Below, piece after piece: positions 1-9,834 of a DNA stretch of 64,000 nucleotides (positions are counted from its first letter, which is position 1; every line of letters starts with the position of its first letter). The notes beneath the pieces are model-generated. The model saw only the letters and a program-made list of their open reading frames with translations, did not search any database and had not been told where the DNA came from. The translations under genes and the position numbers were made by a program. The stretch covers positions 49,019,083 to 49,083,082 of the forward strand of contig OV277857.1 of assembly GCA_922989275.2 (NCBI GenBank), read 5' to 3'. The stretch comes from Gari tellinella. Lineage: Eukaryota > Mollusca > Bivalvia > Cardiida > Psammobiidae.

Positions 1-296
1 TGAAATCATTGGTCGAGTTTGATGTATGCTAGATATATCATTTCGAACCATCTTTTGACTGGTTCACTGATATCAGTGGTGTTAGTAAAGTTCCGCTATT
101 ACAGCCAGTCCAAACAAGACTTGACGAACGTTTTATGGTAAAGAATGGCAGTCGCTTAAAGCAGAATGAAAATTAAGTAGAATGAACTTGAACATAGATA
201 TATATTTATAGCTTAAAGCAGATTGTTGGAAGGATTATTAGAGTGTGGAGAAAATCAGGTTTTAGCTTAAAGCGTGGTAAATGGTTGTATGGAGAC

Positions 297-446
297 AGGT
301 GCGAGCTTAAAGCAAAGTGAAAGTAAAAAGGAAAGCTCCTAAATGAGTGTTTTCTGTTTTACTTGTACCTTTCTTTAAGCAGTCACCTGTCTTAAACATC
401 CACTTATTAAGAACATTCAATGGTCGTAATAGAGAGGTTAAACAGT
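297..446. repeat. Family E foldback element, partial
   Basis: A hairpin built on an AAAGCTCC/GGAGCTTTCT-like stem lies between ACAGGTG and CACCTGT arms and ends in TGGTCGTAATAGAGAGGTT. Those terminal sequences match the better preserved copies at 33909-34118 and 48463-48664. The outer left end is missing, so this is a truncated, old copy. The first 290 bases contain no recognisable gene. Confidence 0.55.
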
Positions 447-512
447 ATATATAACGGAACTATGCTATATATTTGAATAAGTTATCTACCGGCACCAAAC
501 ATGCAATGTTGA

Positions 513-889
513 CACAGTGAGAAGACGTAACTCTTTCCCGTTTATACGAATGCAATAAACTGTTTCAAATGATTGCTTTCTTGAAAGTCTGACGATTTAT
601 TTCAATCTGAGATTCAAACAGTTTAGAGAATGATCAGACGCCGGGATACCCGGCGTTTTTATCTGGGTCCAATCTTACAAAGCTTTTCATGTGAGTCTAA
701 AGTCGTTCTTAAGCATTTGAATGGTCAGATTTGAGCCTAGGCTCAAATCTGACCAATCAAATGCTTGAGAACACACTCAGACTCAGCTCAAACGCTTTAT
801 AACCTTGGACCCTGGCTCCAAATTGTTTGCAATGTACATCAGAATTAAAACATTAATGCATTGACAGGGAAAGAATAACACCTTCTGCA
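513..889. repeat. Family A MITE (TA-CAGTGGAGAA type), interrupted
   Basis: The left half begins ACAGTGAGAAGACGTAAC, followed by the TTTCCCGTTTA motif. The right half ends GGGAAAGAATAACACCTTCT. Together they make an old copy of the family best seen at 5205-5454. The internal hairpin (GATCAGACGCCGGG) is split by a family H element at 664-811, so the two halves are now 150 bp apart. Confidence 0.6.
664..811. repeat. Family H foldback element inside family A
   Basis: A near-perfect palindrome runs from GGGTCCAATCTTACAAAGC to its complement ending ATAACCTTGGACCC. Its centre is TTTGAGCCTAGGCTCAAA. Relatives lie at 44558-44695 and 44697-44840. It sits in the right arm of the hairpin core of the surrounding family A element, so it inserted later. 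Confidence 0.65.
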
Positions 890-896
890 TAATAAG

Positions 897-1241
897 CGGT
901 CCCTCTCTGCAACGACACCCAATGGGAGACAAAGAGTGTGTACGTTGTTCGGGGGGAATTGTTATAGGGAGTGAATTTGACTTACATTTGCAAAAAAGCT
1001 TGAATCCAAATCAGACGTGTCTGATCTGGGTGTAAGCTGTTTGTCCCACGTCATTAAGTTTTTTCTGGGAAGATGTCCAACATGCTACTCTTAGAAAAAC
1101 AGCAGACGTCAAGTTTAAGCAGACGATATTGGAACAGAGAAAAGTTGGACATGATGTCTTGTTTTGTGAACAGTGGCAAGCGTTGTTGTAGGGTGGGACT
1201 CGTTGTTCGGATGGCCAGTGTATGGAGGGGGCACTGTACAC
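897..1241. repeat. Family B MITE (CAGTG-TCCCTCTCTACAACG type)
   Basis: Terminal sequences are GGTCCCTCTCTGCAACGACA on the left and the complementary form ending GGAGGGGGCACTGTAC on the right. The internal hairpin CTTGAATCCAAATCAGACG / TCTGATCTGG is shortened compared with the copies at 13901-14212 and 40211-40559. Short open frames here lie entirely within the repeat and are not genes. Confidence 0.65.
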
Positions 1242-1467
1242 ACATTATGAGAGATGTTTTTTAATAAACTTTACAAAACTGTATCGTTATTTGTGGTTTG
1301 TTAACGACAATAAGCAATATGTCTTGTTTGAAATGTGTGAACAGTGACAATGCTGATATTCTTTTCTAACTCTTTGCATGCTTGATAATTGTTTCATCTG
1401 CTAAAAAGTGTTGTCTGGTTCTAAAAATAGAATTTTTCTAAATTTCTTTTCAAAACAGGGTCAGTGT

Positions 1468-1531
1468 CAAACAGTTTGGATCCTGATGTGACGCCGCGTT
1501 ACGCGGCGTCTCATCAGGATCCAAACTGTTC
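1468..1531. repeat. Isolated hairpin core (CAAACAGTTTGGATCC)
   Basis: A nearly perfect 64 bp palindrome with arms CAAACAGTTTGGATCCTGAT and its complement around GACGCCGCGTTACGCGGCGTC. It is the core shared by families A, B and T, here without any shell ends that I can recognise. Confidence 0.6.
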
Positions 1532-1651
1532 GCACAGATAATCACGAATCCACCGCTAGCATGCACAGAGATAATCAATGCCTTTGTCCTAAACAATATT
1601 CTTTGCAAGCAGTTTCGAGTCTAATCAGGATCAAAACTACTGGAAAATCAG

Positions 1652-1891
1652 GGGCCCATCTTACGAATCATCGTACGACACAAATGATCGTAAGTCAAAA
1701 CTTAAAAATGCTCTCATTTCTGATGTCTCAATGTAATCCTGTATTGTGACATCTGTTTGGAATCGTCTTGAAAGGACGATTCCAGAGAGATGTCGCAAGA
1801 CAGGATTACATGGAGAAACAAATATTAATTGGGAAGTTTAGAATCTGACTTACGACAATATTTGTCGTACGGCGTTTTGTATGACGGGCCC
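1652..1891. repeat. Family F foldback element (GGGCCC ends)
   Basis: The element begins GGGCCCATCTTACGAA and ends with the complement TTTTGTATGACGGGCCC. Most of its 240 bp pairs with itself, including the arms AATCCTGTATTGTGACATCT and AGATGTCGCAAGACAGGATT. Other copies are at 29303-29543, 33853-34291, 38931-39171, 40914-41149 and 44233-44481. Confidence 0.75.
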
Positions 1892-1894
1892 ACG

Positions 1895-2009
1895 GTCAAT
1901 ATAAATAGTCATATTTTCAATATTTTATCATTTTCTTCATTGTATTGCATTACGCTTGCGTTTTGTTTCTGTTAAACAGAAAAGAATAACGTCTTCCCCA
2001 ATGTACATA
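1895..2009. repeat. Family A half element
   Basis: Only the half with GCATTACGCTTGCGTTTTG, then TTAAACAGAAAAGAATAACG and an end near CCCCAATGTAC is present. This matches one terminal half of family A. The hairpin and the other half are lost. Confidence 0.45.
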
Positions 2010-2335
2010 TTATGTTCTATGAGCTAAATACAAAGATGGCCTTGTCGGTTATATACACTACTTCACACCACGCGCGACATTTGCAAACAGTAGAGATTAT
2101 ATCCAAATTGTTTGGACACACACGCACATACGCACACATATGATGTATTAAGTGCCTAATATCTACGTCGTCGTAATTTAAAAGCAGGATGACAGTAGAA
2201 AGCAGAAACATTTTGTCTGATATGTTTGCTTTACTCCCATTTTCCTTCACCCTTTCAATGACGCCAAAAGGTGCCTTTGCAGACATTTGGTAAATCTTAA
2301 TTTCGGGGTTAGGGAATTAACCCGTTCTCCGCCTT
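2010..2335. other. No recognised feature
   Basis: I see no coding signal with splice sites and no repeat family match in this stretch. A short CA-rich tract (ACACACACGCACATACGCAC) lies near 2117. Confidence 0.4.
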
Positions 2336-2535
2336 ACCCGAGTACGGTGATTATTTACAAACAGGTTGGATCCTGATCAGACGCCACTTTTAGCAGCCGT
2401 TTGCTTTAATTATAAACACCACCAGCAGCTCTGTGCTTAACCAATGCCCATAGTTTTTGCAAAGAGGATAATATTCTTTTGAGGTATGCAGATGAAGAAG
2501 TTAATTTTGAAATGTCAAAGCAGACGAGAATTATT

Positions 2536-2633
2536 CAGACCCCGAGGATATAAAACGTTTGAGTTGAGTCTGAGATCGTTCTCAAGTATTTGGTAGGTCA
2601 GTTTTTCAGACGTTTTATAACCTGGGACCCACA
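2536..2633. repeat. Family H fragment
   Basis: CGAGGATATAAAACGTTTGA, GTTGAGTCTGAGATCGTTCT and the end TTTTATAACCTGGGACCC match one arm plus the distal end of family H, with the central palindrome deleted. The family J element is inserted at its right end. Confidence 0.5.
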
Positions 2634-2894
2634 GGGCTGCCATAAGTTGACATGAAAAATCCTAAGATTTCGAAATTTGCATTTTTCAATTGCGAATTTA
2701 CTAATCGTACCTTTACCCCATAGCCTGTTTTTAGTTTGTTGACACGTGACTTCTTAACGCAGGCTGGAAGTAAAGCAGAATGCGCCATGAGGCGCATTCT
2801 GCTAAAATACTTTCAGCCTGCTTTTTTAAAAGCTACCATATTCTAGGAAAAAAATCCGAAGATTTAGGAAAAATCCGGAGAAATGGCAGCCCTG
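2632..2894. repeat. Family J foldback element (CAGGGCTGCCAT ends) with a family D core
   Basis: Terminal inverted repeats are CAGGGCTGCCAT and ATGGCAGCCCTG. GGACCCA flanks both ends and is a probable target duplication, 7 of 8 bases if an 8 bp hAT-type site is assumed. Inside are TTTACCCCATAGCCTGTTTT and the hairpin AAAGCAGAATGCGCC / GGCGCATTCTGC, which are the hallmarks of family D. A hAT-like shell therefore carries a family D core. A second, partial shell is at about 50247-50330. Confidence 0.6.
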
Positions 2895-2949
2895 GACCCA
2901 GTTCTCATACACGGTTGATCCAACAATCACTGATGGCGCACATGTTCCG

Positions 2950-3749
2950 CATTTACTAACAGTGTACTTAAAGAATAATACTCTTGTCATATATGCAAGC
3001 AGTGTAGGCTCAGATCATAGGGCTCCTTCTCGGGCCCTCTACATCGCCAGGATCTGCACTGTTTCCCTTTTTTGTAATAAATAATGAATATACATGTAAT
3101 TGAATTGATTAAACTTAAATATAAAATGGCATTGTCAATTTGAAAATTCAAGGCCTAAATAAATCGATGACGGTCTTAAGATAATGCATATTAAACTATA
3201 CATAAAATTACACATGGTTTATGACAAGTGTGGATGAAGTATTTCTTCTTGATATAAAATATATTTTGATGTGAAGTAACCCTTATCCTGCTAATCGCGA
3301 CTTGACTGGTATTTTGCAGTTTGGATCCAGATCAGACGCTTATTAGCCGTTAATGCGTCTGCGTTAACCTTTTCCACGCTACAATATCGTCTTTTCGAAT
3401 GCTGATTTCTGCACTTTTTTAGTTAGATTTAACCCTTATCATGCTGAACTGTCGTCTACTAAAGTATATATCGTCTGATAAAAAGATAACAGCTACATGT
3501 AATTTTGATCTTTTTTAAACTTGAGAAAATAATAATAAAATTGACAAACAGCTTGCTTGGATCCAGATCAGACGCTGTTTTCAAATATTAGTCAAGTCGA
3601 CCTTAAAACGAAAGGGGATAATTCATTTTGGCTGTAGCAATATCGATACATGTATACATACGAGTGTCAAATATTTTGGGTCCCAACTATGTGTGAAGTC
3701 GTCGATTGAAGGTTTATATGTGTTACACCTTTCATGTCATGTCGGGTTT
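2950..3749. repeat. Cluster of decayed hairpin fragments
   Basis: Fragments of hairpin cores occur near 3000-3060 (GCAAGCAGTGTAGGCTCAGATC), 3318-3345 and 3560-3580 (TTTGGATCCAGATCAGACGC). Each has lost most of its second arm. No gene is apparent. Confidence 0.4.
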
Positions 3750-3952
3750 TTAACCCATTTACGCCCAGTGGATTCTTTCTTGTTTATATATTGGATTAGT
3801 CCATTTTTATCAAAGGGATGCCTGGTCAAAATTGTCATTATCATTTTGTTTTAAATTGAAATTCCTATCAGCAAGCACTGTAGACTCTGATCAGAGTCTT
3901 CAATGTTTGCCTATGTCCCATGTATATGGGATCGTGGACACAAATGGGTTAA
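3750..3952. repeat. TTAA-flanked foldback element, family C variant
   Basis: TTAACCCATTTACGCCCAGT on the left and AAATGGGTTAA on the right give TTAA-flanked inverted ends. The core, GTAGACTCTGATCAGAGTC, is a palindrome. A fuller relative with the same ends is at 44895-45121. TTAA flanks suggest a piggyBac- or Kolobok-type mobilising enzyme. Confidence 0.6.
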
Positions 3953-4008
3953 TCAAGATCGTCTGTAATTATTTTTCAATTCTTATTTCGGTATTTGAAC
4001 GGGGAAGC

Positions 4009-4689
4009 TACGGAAGCCCATTGGGACCCTTTTGAGATAGAAGTTAGATGGCATTAATTCGAACTTAAGTTCTAATTCCTAAGTTCGAAATGTTGCCGGA
4101 ACATCTAAGATCTAATATCTTATATCTAAGTTCTAACTCATAAGTTCGAATTGTTGCCGAAATTGTTGCCAGAACATCTAAAAGCTAAGTTCTAAGTTAT
4201 AACTCCTAAGTTCGAATTGTTGCCGGAATTGTTGCCGGAACATCTAAGATCTAAGACCTAAGTTCTAACTTCTAACTTCTAAGTTCGAATTGGTTCCGGG
4301 ACCATCTAAGTTCTAAGTTCTAACATCTAAGTTCTAAGTTCGAATAATTCGAACTTAGAAGTTAGAGCTTAGAACTTAGATCTTAGATATTTCCGGCATC
4401 AATTCGAACTTAGAAGTTAGAACTTAGAACTCAGGCCTTAGATCTTAGATGTTTCGGCAACACTTTCGGCAACAATTCGAACTTAGAAGTTAGAAGTTAG
4501 AACTTAGGTCTTAGATCTTAGATGTTCCGGCAACAATTGCGGCAAAATTCAAACTTAGAAATTATTACTTAGAACTAAGGTCTTAGATCTTAGATATTCC
4601 GGCAACAATTCGAACTTAGGAGTTAGAGCTAATGTTCGAATGAATGCCTTCTAACTTCTATCTCAAAAGGGCCCCAATGGGCTTCCGTA
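4009..4689. mobile_element. Family I giant foldback element, 681 bp
   Basis: The ends CGGAAGCCCATTGGG..CCCTTTTGAGATAGAAG and their complement are flanked by TA on both sides, which suggests a TA target duplication. Nearly the whole interior is short repeats built from AAGTTCTAACTTCTAAGTTC and TTGTTGCCGGAACATCTAAG. The repeats run in one direction on the left half and in the opposite direction on the right half. There is no coding potential. TA flanks would fit a Tc1/mariner-type non-autonomous element. Confidence 0.7.
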
Positions 4690-4785
4690 GGAAGCACTAA
4701 AGCGAACTTGAGAAACAGTCTGGACCTTGAACGGACGCCGAGTTCCTCGATATCTGATATGAATCCTAACTTTGCAAATGCCGAT

Positions 4786-5015
4786 TAAGTCCGTTCTAAC
4801 AGTGAAGAGGTTGGGTTTAGACTACCCTGTTTGTATAAGTACGATGTAGGTAATATCTAAAATACAAGTCTTTGGTTTGGTTGACCTGAAACGGGTAGAT
4901 ATTTATTTATAGATTATTTACGTCATGTTGCATACGATAGGTTTAAATACTGAGTATTTTGCAACCATCTATAACCCTATCTATGTATATTTTCACAAAA
5001 ATTGTAGACCTTGAT
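4786..5015 (+). repeat. Upstream arm of an old segmental duplication
   Basis: GAAGAGGTTGGGTTTAGACT, then ATGTAGGTAATATCTAA, CGGGTAGATAT and GAGTATTTTGCAACCATCTA match the block at 42224-43010 in the same order. Both blocks lie upstream of a copy of the same signal-peptide exon (8076-8139 and 43110-43173). The duplication therefore covered the 5' flank of the Gly/Arg membrane-protein gene. Confidence 0.6.
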
Positions 5016-5068
5016 CAGAGGGTCTCTGAGAGGACCCTTTGATCAGGATATGCACTATTCGTTTTGCT
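5003..5068. repeat. Hairpin, family C-like core
   Basis: ATTGTAGACCTTGATCAGAG and CTTTGATCAGGATATGCACT form an imperfect stem around GGTCTCTGAGAGGACC. It lacks TTAA ends. Confidence 0.45.
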
Positions 5069-5204
5069 TTTACTTTTCTGAAAATATTTTCTTAATATAT
5101 CCTTAAACATCAACATACATTGGCCATTTTTCAAATGAGAAATTAGTCCATCTGTAAAGTTCAGCATGAAAAGAGTAATACACGGTAATAATGTCGTTTA
5201 TATG

Positions 5205-5454
5205 TACAGTGGAGAAAACGTTATTCTTTCCCGTTTAAACGCAAACGAAACGCAAACGCAACACACTAAAATGTAGAAAATTTTGATATTTGACAATTCT
5301 AACTAACCATATAAGTCTGGGTTGCAAACAATTTGGAGCCTGATCAAACGCCGGGTTACCCGGCGTCTGATCTGGCTCCAAACTGTTTGCAATGCAAATA
5401 AACGTTTTAGCGTAAACGCGTTTATTGGGAAAGAAAGACGTTTTCTCCACTGTA
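5205..5454. repeat. Family A MITE, full-length reference copy
   Basis: TA-CAGTGGAGAAAACGTTATTC on the left and its complement ending TTTTCTCCACTG-TA on the right give ~26 bp terminal inverted repeats with TA flanks. Subterminal motifs are GTTTAAACGCAAACGAAACG and TAAACGCGTTTATTGGGAAA. The central hairpin is CCTGATCAGACGCCGGGTTA followed by its complement. There is no coding potential. Length and TA flanks fit a Tc1/mariner-type MITE. Confidence 0.8.
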
Positions 5455-5636
5455 TAAAAACGACGGAGAAGTATACACCGAGACTAATTTAAGGTGGTTC
5501 GACAGCGGGTGGGCCGCATTTCGAGTTCCGGAAATGCTGATGACTTTAACCTGATCTTTGCGGCACGTGCTTATAGTAGAAAATGTAGATAAAGAAAAGT
5601 TTGAACTGCTTCAGTGTCTTCTCTGTTAGCGCAGTT

Positions 5637-5682
5637 GATACGGTGATTTGATTTGCAATCCAAATGTTCTAGGTTCGATTCC
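5637..5682 (+). promoter_or_regulatory. tRNA-like pol III A and B boxes inside P1
   Basis: TAGCGCAGTTG (5637-5647) fits the A-box pattern TRGYNNARNNG. GGTTCGATTCC (5672-5682) fits the B-box pattern GGTTCGANNCC. The order and spacing match a tRNA gene. Both other copies of the element carry a good B box with a weaker A box. Whether it is transcribed cannot be told from the sequence. Confidence 0.5.
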
Positions 5683-5771
5683 CACTCGCTTCAAAACTTT
5701 TTTTTAACAAATTGTCCGATTTTAGTGACTAGTCAATCCATAACGCAGTGATTAAAGGACAGGCAATGTTT

Positions 5772-7276
5772 AGTCACGTAATAATGAATAATATCAGATG
5801 CAAGTATAGTCATGTGACAGCTAAATTTGTGAGGATTATAGCCAAATTAGAACTGTTTGATAAACTAATAAGTCCAATACTGAATTATAGTAGTGAGGTA
5901 TGGGGCTTCTCGAATGCACCTTCTATAGAAAGGACCCATCTACAATTTTGCAAAAAACTTTTAGGTGTAAAAAAACCGACTCAAAATGATTTCATTTATG
6001 GAGAGCTAGGAAGATTTACATACCAAACTAAAAGATGCTTAAATATTATTAAATACTGGGTTAAGATTTTACATACAAAAGAAGATAAATATATAACAAA
6101 AATATATCGTTTGCTGAAAGATGAGCATGAAATAAATAATTATGTGAACTGGTGTTCTCTATTGAAAGATCTTATTTGTCGCTTAGGGTTCTACCACGTT
6201 TGGTTATCACAAACTGTCGGTGATGCAAAAATGTTTATATTACTTGTAAAACAAAGGTTAAATGATCAGTTTGTACAGAACTGGAATACTAGGCTTAATG
6301 AGTCAAGTAGAGCTCTGTGTTACAGAAACATATCCAATTTTGGAATACAGCCATACCTAAATATTGTTAATGTAGGGAAGTTTTGTACATCAATGAGTAG
6401 ACTTAGATTATCTTCTCATAGGTTAGCAGTTGAAACAGGGAGATGGAATAAACCATTGCCAATAGCATTCAATGATAGAAAATGTAATACATGTTCCACC
6501 TTGGAAGATGAATTTCATTTTGTATTAGAATGTATTCAATTCCAAGATCTAAGAATAAAATATATTCCAGAATATTATTGGAAAAGGCCAAGTATGTTGA
6601 AATTTACAAAATTAATGACTTGTTTTGATGTTAAGACTGTTAGAAATTTATCAATGTTTGTTCACTATGCATTTCAAGCTAAACCTCTTTGATCTGATGA
6701 CTATTACTGTAGTTATGATGAAGATGATTCAAATTCTTCATAATTACATGTACATGTACTTACATGCAACATGAGTGTACCAGGTTGAACTGCTTGTTTG
6801 GAGTAGTTCAGTCTACGTCTAGTCTGTTTGCTGGGGTGTAAAGATGTTCTATGCAAATCGAGTTCAAATAGTTGTTTAAATGTTACTAGTATAAGTTTTC
6901 GGTGCAAATGAATGTTTTAGTTTAAATTCGAGTTCCAATAATTGTTTAAATGTTATTAGTAAAAGATATATTTTATTCTTATAACATCAGTATTTTCTAA
7001 CACAAATGTAATAGATATTTGATAATTGATTTAATATTAAGTTATGATAATGGTGATAATGACATCAATTCTGATTAAAGTCAATATTACTGAAATCATA
7101 ATTTTATTTTTTCTTTACTTACATCTTCTCCGCTAAATGCATCTTTATTGTCATAACTGTTTGTGTGCATATGTATTACATGCCTATGCTTGTTTGTACA
7201 TGTATAACATGCCTCATGGACTTGTTAGTCTGAAGGAAGAATAAAATCATATCTATCTATCTATCTATCTATCTAT
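5772..7276 (+). mobile_element. 5'-truncated LINE insertion with TCTA tail
   Basis: The insertion comprises the reverse-transcriptase fragment, a ~550 bp AT-rich 3' untranslated part and a 3' tail of TATC/TCTA tetranucleotides at about 7243-7275. A simple-repeat tail is usual for several LINE clades. The left boundary is approximate: it is set where similarity to the sister TTAA elements stops. No clear target-site duplication was found by eye. Confidence 0.65.
5783..6692 (+). pseudogene. LINE reverse-transcriptase C-terminal part, 5'-truncated
   Basis: The open frame can be read from 5748, but its first codons come from the host element P1; LINE-like sequence starts near 5783. The residues LFDKLISPILNYSSEVWGF, LQFCKKLLGVKK and DFIYGELGR are typical of the region after the reverse-transcriptase domain of non-LTR retrotransposons. 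Near the C-terminus C-x2-C-x7-H-x4-C (CNTCSTLEDEFHFVLEC) forms a zinc-binding motif common there. The catalytic reverse-transcriptase motifs and any endonuclease lie upstream in an intact element and are absent. The frame is open through ~300 codons, so the insertion is probably fairly young, but it cannot move by itself. Confidence 0.8.
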
Positions 7277-8017
7277 GACAGATGTTACCTTAACAAAGGA
7301 CAAAGGTAATGCTAAAAGATAGATCCTAAAGGAGCTTTTATGCATTACTTTTGTTATGCATTAAACAGCCGCTTGCCTTAAAAGATCTACAGGCTACCGT
7401 ATTCAATGGTCCCTTATTACAGGTTTGACTTAAGGTATTATTTAGAGCTGACGGCATTTTAAAGTTAAAAAGGGAGGTTACTCGTTTTATGTTAACATTT
7501 TGTCAGAATTTCAGGAAATAATGTATAAAATGCAAATTCCACTGTAGATTTTCATTAAATTTTTGTGACTAGTAGAATTAAGTTATATCTATCTAATAAG
7601 AGTAAAATTAGTGTATGTTAAACAGCTAGATTTTTTGAAATTTGAGATTTTCAGAATTTGACTTTTTAAAATATTGATATTTCCAGAAAATATTTTATGA
7701 AATACTTTTGTTTGCCCACTATCTTATAGTCTATGTACAGTTTACTTGAATGTACAGAAATTATTGAGTTATATCATTTTATAAAGAAATTATTCCTGTT
7801 TATTAAAAAAGGAGCTTTTCTCGACAAAAGGTCCTCTCAGAAAAAACGGCACTGTAACTTTTTTTTATATTAACGATTTTTCACTCTCCATATGGTATAT
7901 TTCAATTTAATCAAGGTTTCAAAGAATTCTGACACAGAATAAGCTGACCCGCGAACCACCTTAAATTCCGAGAGGAACATAAGAAGAACGTCTGTTTTGT
8001 GTAATTAAGAATTTTAG

Positions 8018-8025
8018 TATAAAAA
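8018..8025 (+). promoter_or_regulatory. TATA-like box of the Gly/Arg membrane-protein gene
   Basis: TATAAAAA lies 50 bp before the start codon at 8076, which leaves room for a short 5' untranslated region. The surrounding block is partly conserved upstream of the duplicated exon at 43110, but there the TATA-like sequence has decayed to AATATCCATAT. Confidence 0.4.
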
Positions 8026-8075
8026 TCTAAGGATAGTAACTTGGTACAGAAATTAACTGAGTGTATCAGAAAAGA

Positions 8076-8139
8076 ATGCGTACTTTGATACTGATCGGAC
8101 TTCTATCGGTTCTTTTCGTCGGCTATTTGATTAGCGAAG
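8076..8139 (+). CDS. Exon 1, signal peptide of Gly/Arg membrane protein
   Basis: It encodes the 21-residue hydrophobic leader and one base of the next codon. The donor is GAAG|GTATTT. The paralogous exon at 43110-43173 has exactly the same length and phase and differs mostly at third positions, which supports this reading frame. Confidence 0.8.
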
Positions 8140-9802
8140 GTATTTGTAAATTAATATGCTGAAATAAATAAACAAGTTTTTGTTAAGGCAATGTAAATTA
8201 CAAAACTTATGGAGAGTAAATTGGCGTCTGATCATCCTCCTTACTTTTTTTCGATTTAATCGCAAACAATTTCAAAACTCTGTTATTTTCAACATTTTAT
8301 TGCAAATGTAATTACGTTTCGATTCGTTTAATTCTTTCACTTTGAATGGTGCCACAAGGCGATTTAGTAAGCAGTTTGGATCCTGATCAATACAATACTA
8401 TCAGAGTCTGAGAGTAGGGGCAGTGAAAGAAAGAGACAGACAGACAGAGAGACAGAGACCGAGGCGGACAGACAGATACAGACAGAGGGAATGTTGTATT
8501 GGGAAGTGATACGGTCATACGGGGGGGGGGGGGGGGGGAAGAGAGAGCTTGTGCTGAGAGCATTCAGTTTCATAAATATTTTGAAATACTTATTTTGTAA
8601 ACATGCTTTCAAACACAGATTTATACACAGATATTTCATAATTCAAAAAGGGTATATAAACCTTATTGATATGTACGCGTATTGAATACCAATGATCCCG
8701 GTTACATGTACAGGGGAAAATGTGTTTTTCTTTCCCTTTTAACCGCAAACGAAACGCAAACGCGCTTGAATAAAATGTAGAAAATTCCAACATGATAACC
8801 ATGCTGATATTTAATGTTATCTGAGTGGCAAACAGTTTGGTGCCAGATCAGACGCCGGGCTAGCCAAACTGGTTACATGGGAAAGTTTTAGCGTATAGAC
8901 GCGTTTATTTGGGAAAGAATAACGTCTTCTCCACTGTACATTCTGGTGTAAGATGTTTCTATTCTATAACTTAAAATTGAGATAAAGTATCGTCATATAC
9001 GGTGCCAAGTAGTTTGGATCCTGATCAGATTCCGAGTTACTCGGCGTCTGATCAGGTCTCGTCTATTTGCAAGTTAACATTGACTCGGGTTAAAGTGATA
9101 GAGGGTTTAATTGAGAAATCAACACTTTTATTGCAAAGCACTAAAATGACAGCAGGTCGGTGATTTTGATACAGTGCACTACTTCACACGAGCGCGCTAT
9201 CGACCTATAGGATCTATCTGATCAGGATATATACTGTTTTTCATATTACAATACCGGTATATTGAAAAATACGACTCTAAATAGTCAAAATGGACCAAAT
9301 ATAACTCGAAAGTATGATTGTTCATTTGAAAGTTCAGGGATAAAACAATTAATGTATTTGATGTTACCCTGTTAGGATTGAACAGACGACCTCAAACATT
9401 GACCCTTCTCCTACCGTTATAACATCTGTTGTCTGTATGTCTGTCTGTCTGCCTGTCTCTGACTGTCTGTCTCTGTCTGTCTCTCTGTCAGTTTTTCTCT
9501 CTCTCTCTCTCTGATTTTCTCTCTGTCTCTATATCTATCTGCCTCTCTGTGTGACTCTGTCACTCTCTGTATGTCGCTGTGTGTCTGTCTCTCTCCCTGT
9601 CTCTGTCTCTCTGTCTATCTGTCTCTATGTCTGCCTGTCTCTGTATGTCTCTGTCTGTCTCTCTGTCTCTGTCACTCTGTCTGTTTGTATGTCTGTGTGT
9701 GTATCTCTGTCTCTCTGTCTCCCTCCCTCTGTCTCTCTCTCTCTCTGTCTGTCTGTCTGTCTGTATGTTTCTCTCTGTGTGTCTCTCTGTCTCTCTTTCC
9801 CC

Positions 9803-9834
<32 letters not shown>

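Larger units (their letters stand above)
5493..7960 (+). mobile_element. P1: TTAA-flanked DNA element with tRNA-like module, split by a LINE
   Basis: TTAA at 5489-5492 and 7961-7964 flanks inverted ends GGTGGTTCG..CGGGT. The left part contains GCACGTGCTTATAGTAGAAA, a tRNA-like segment and CAATCCATAACGCAGTGAT. These sequences also occur, in the same order, in the elements at 23562-24576 and 29673-30724. About 1.5 kb of the 2.47 kb is a LINE inserted just after the shared segment. TTAA duplication is known for piggyBac and Kolobok elements; no transposase remains, so this is a non-autonomous member. It ends 54 bp before the TATA-like box of the next gene. Confidence 0.7.

Noticed and set aside
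5637..5690. A functional tRNA gene
   Set aside because: A and B boxes are present, but the acceptor stem does not pair and the same segment recurs inside transposons; it is a tRNA-like repeat.
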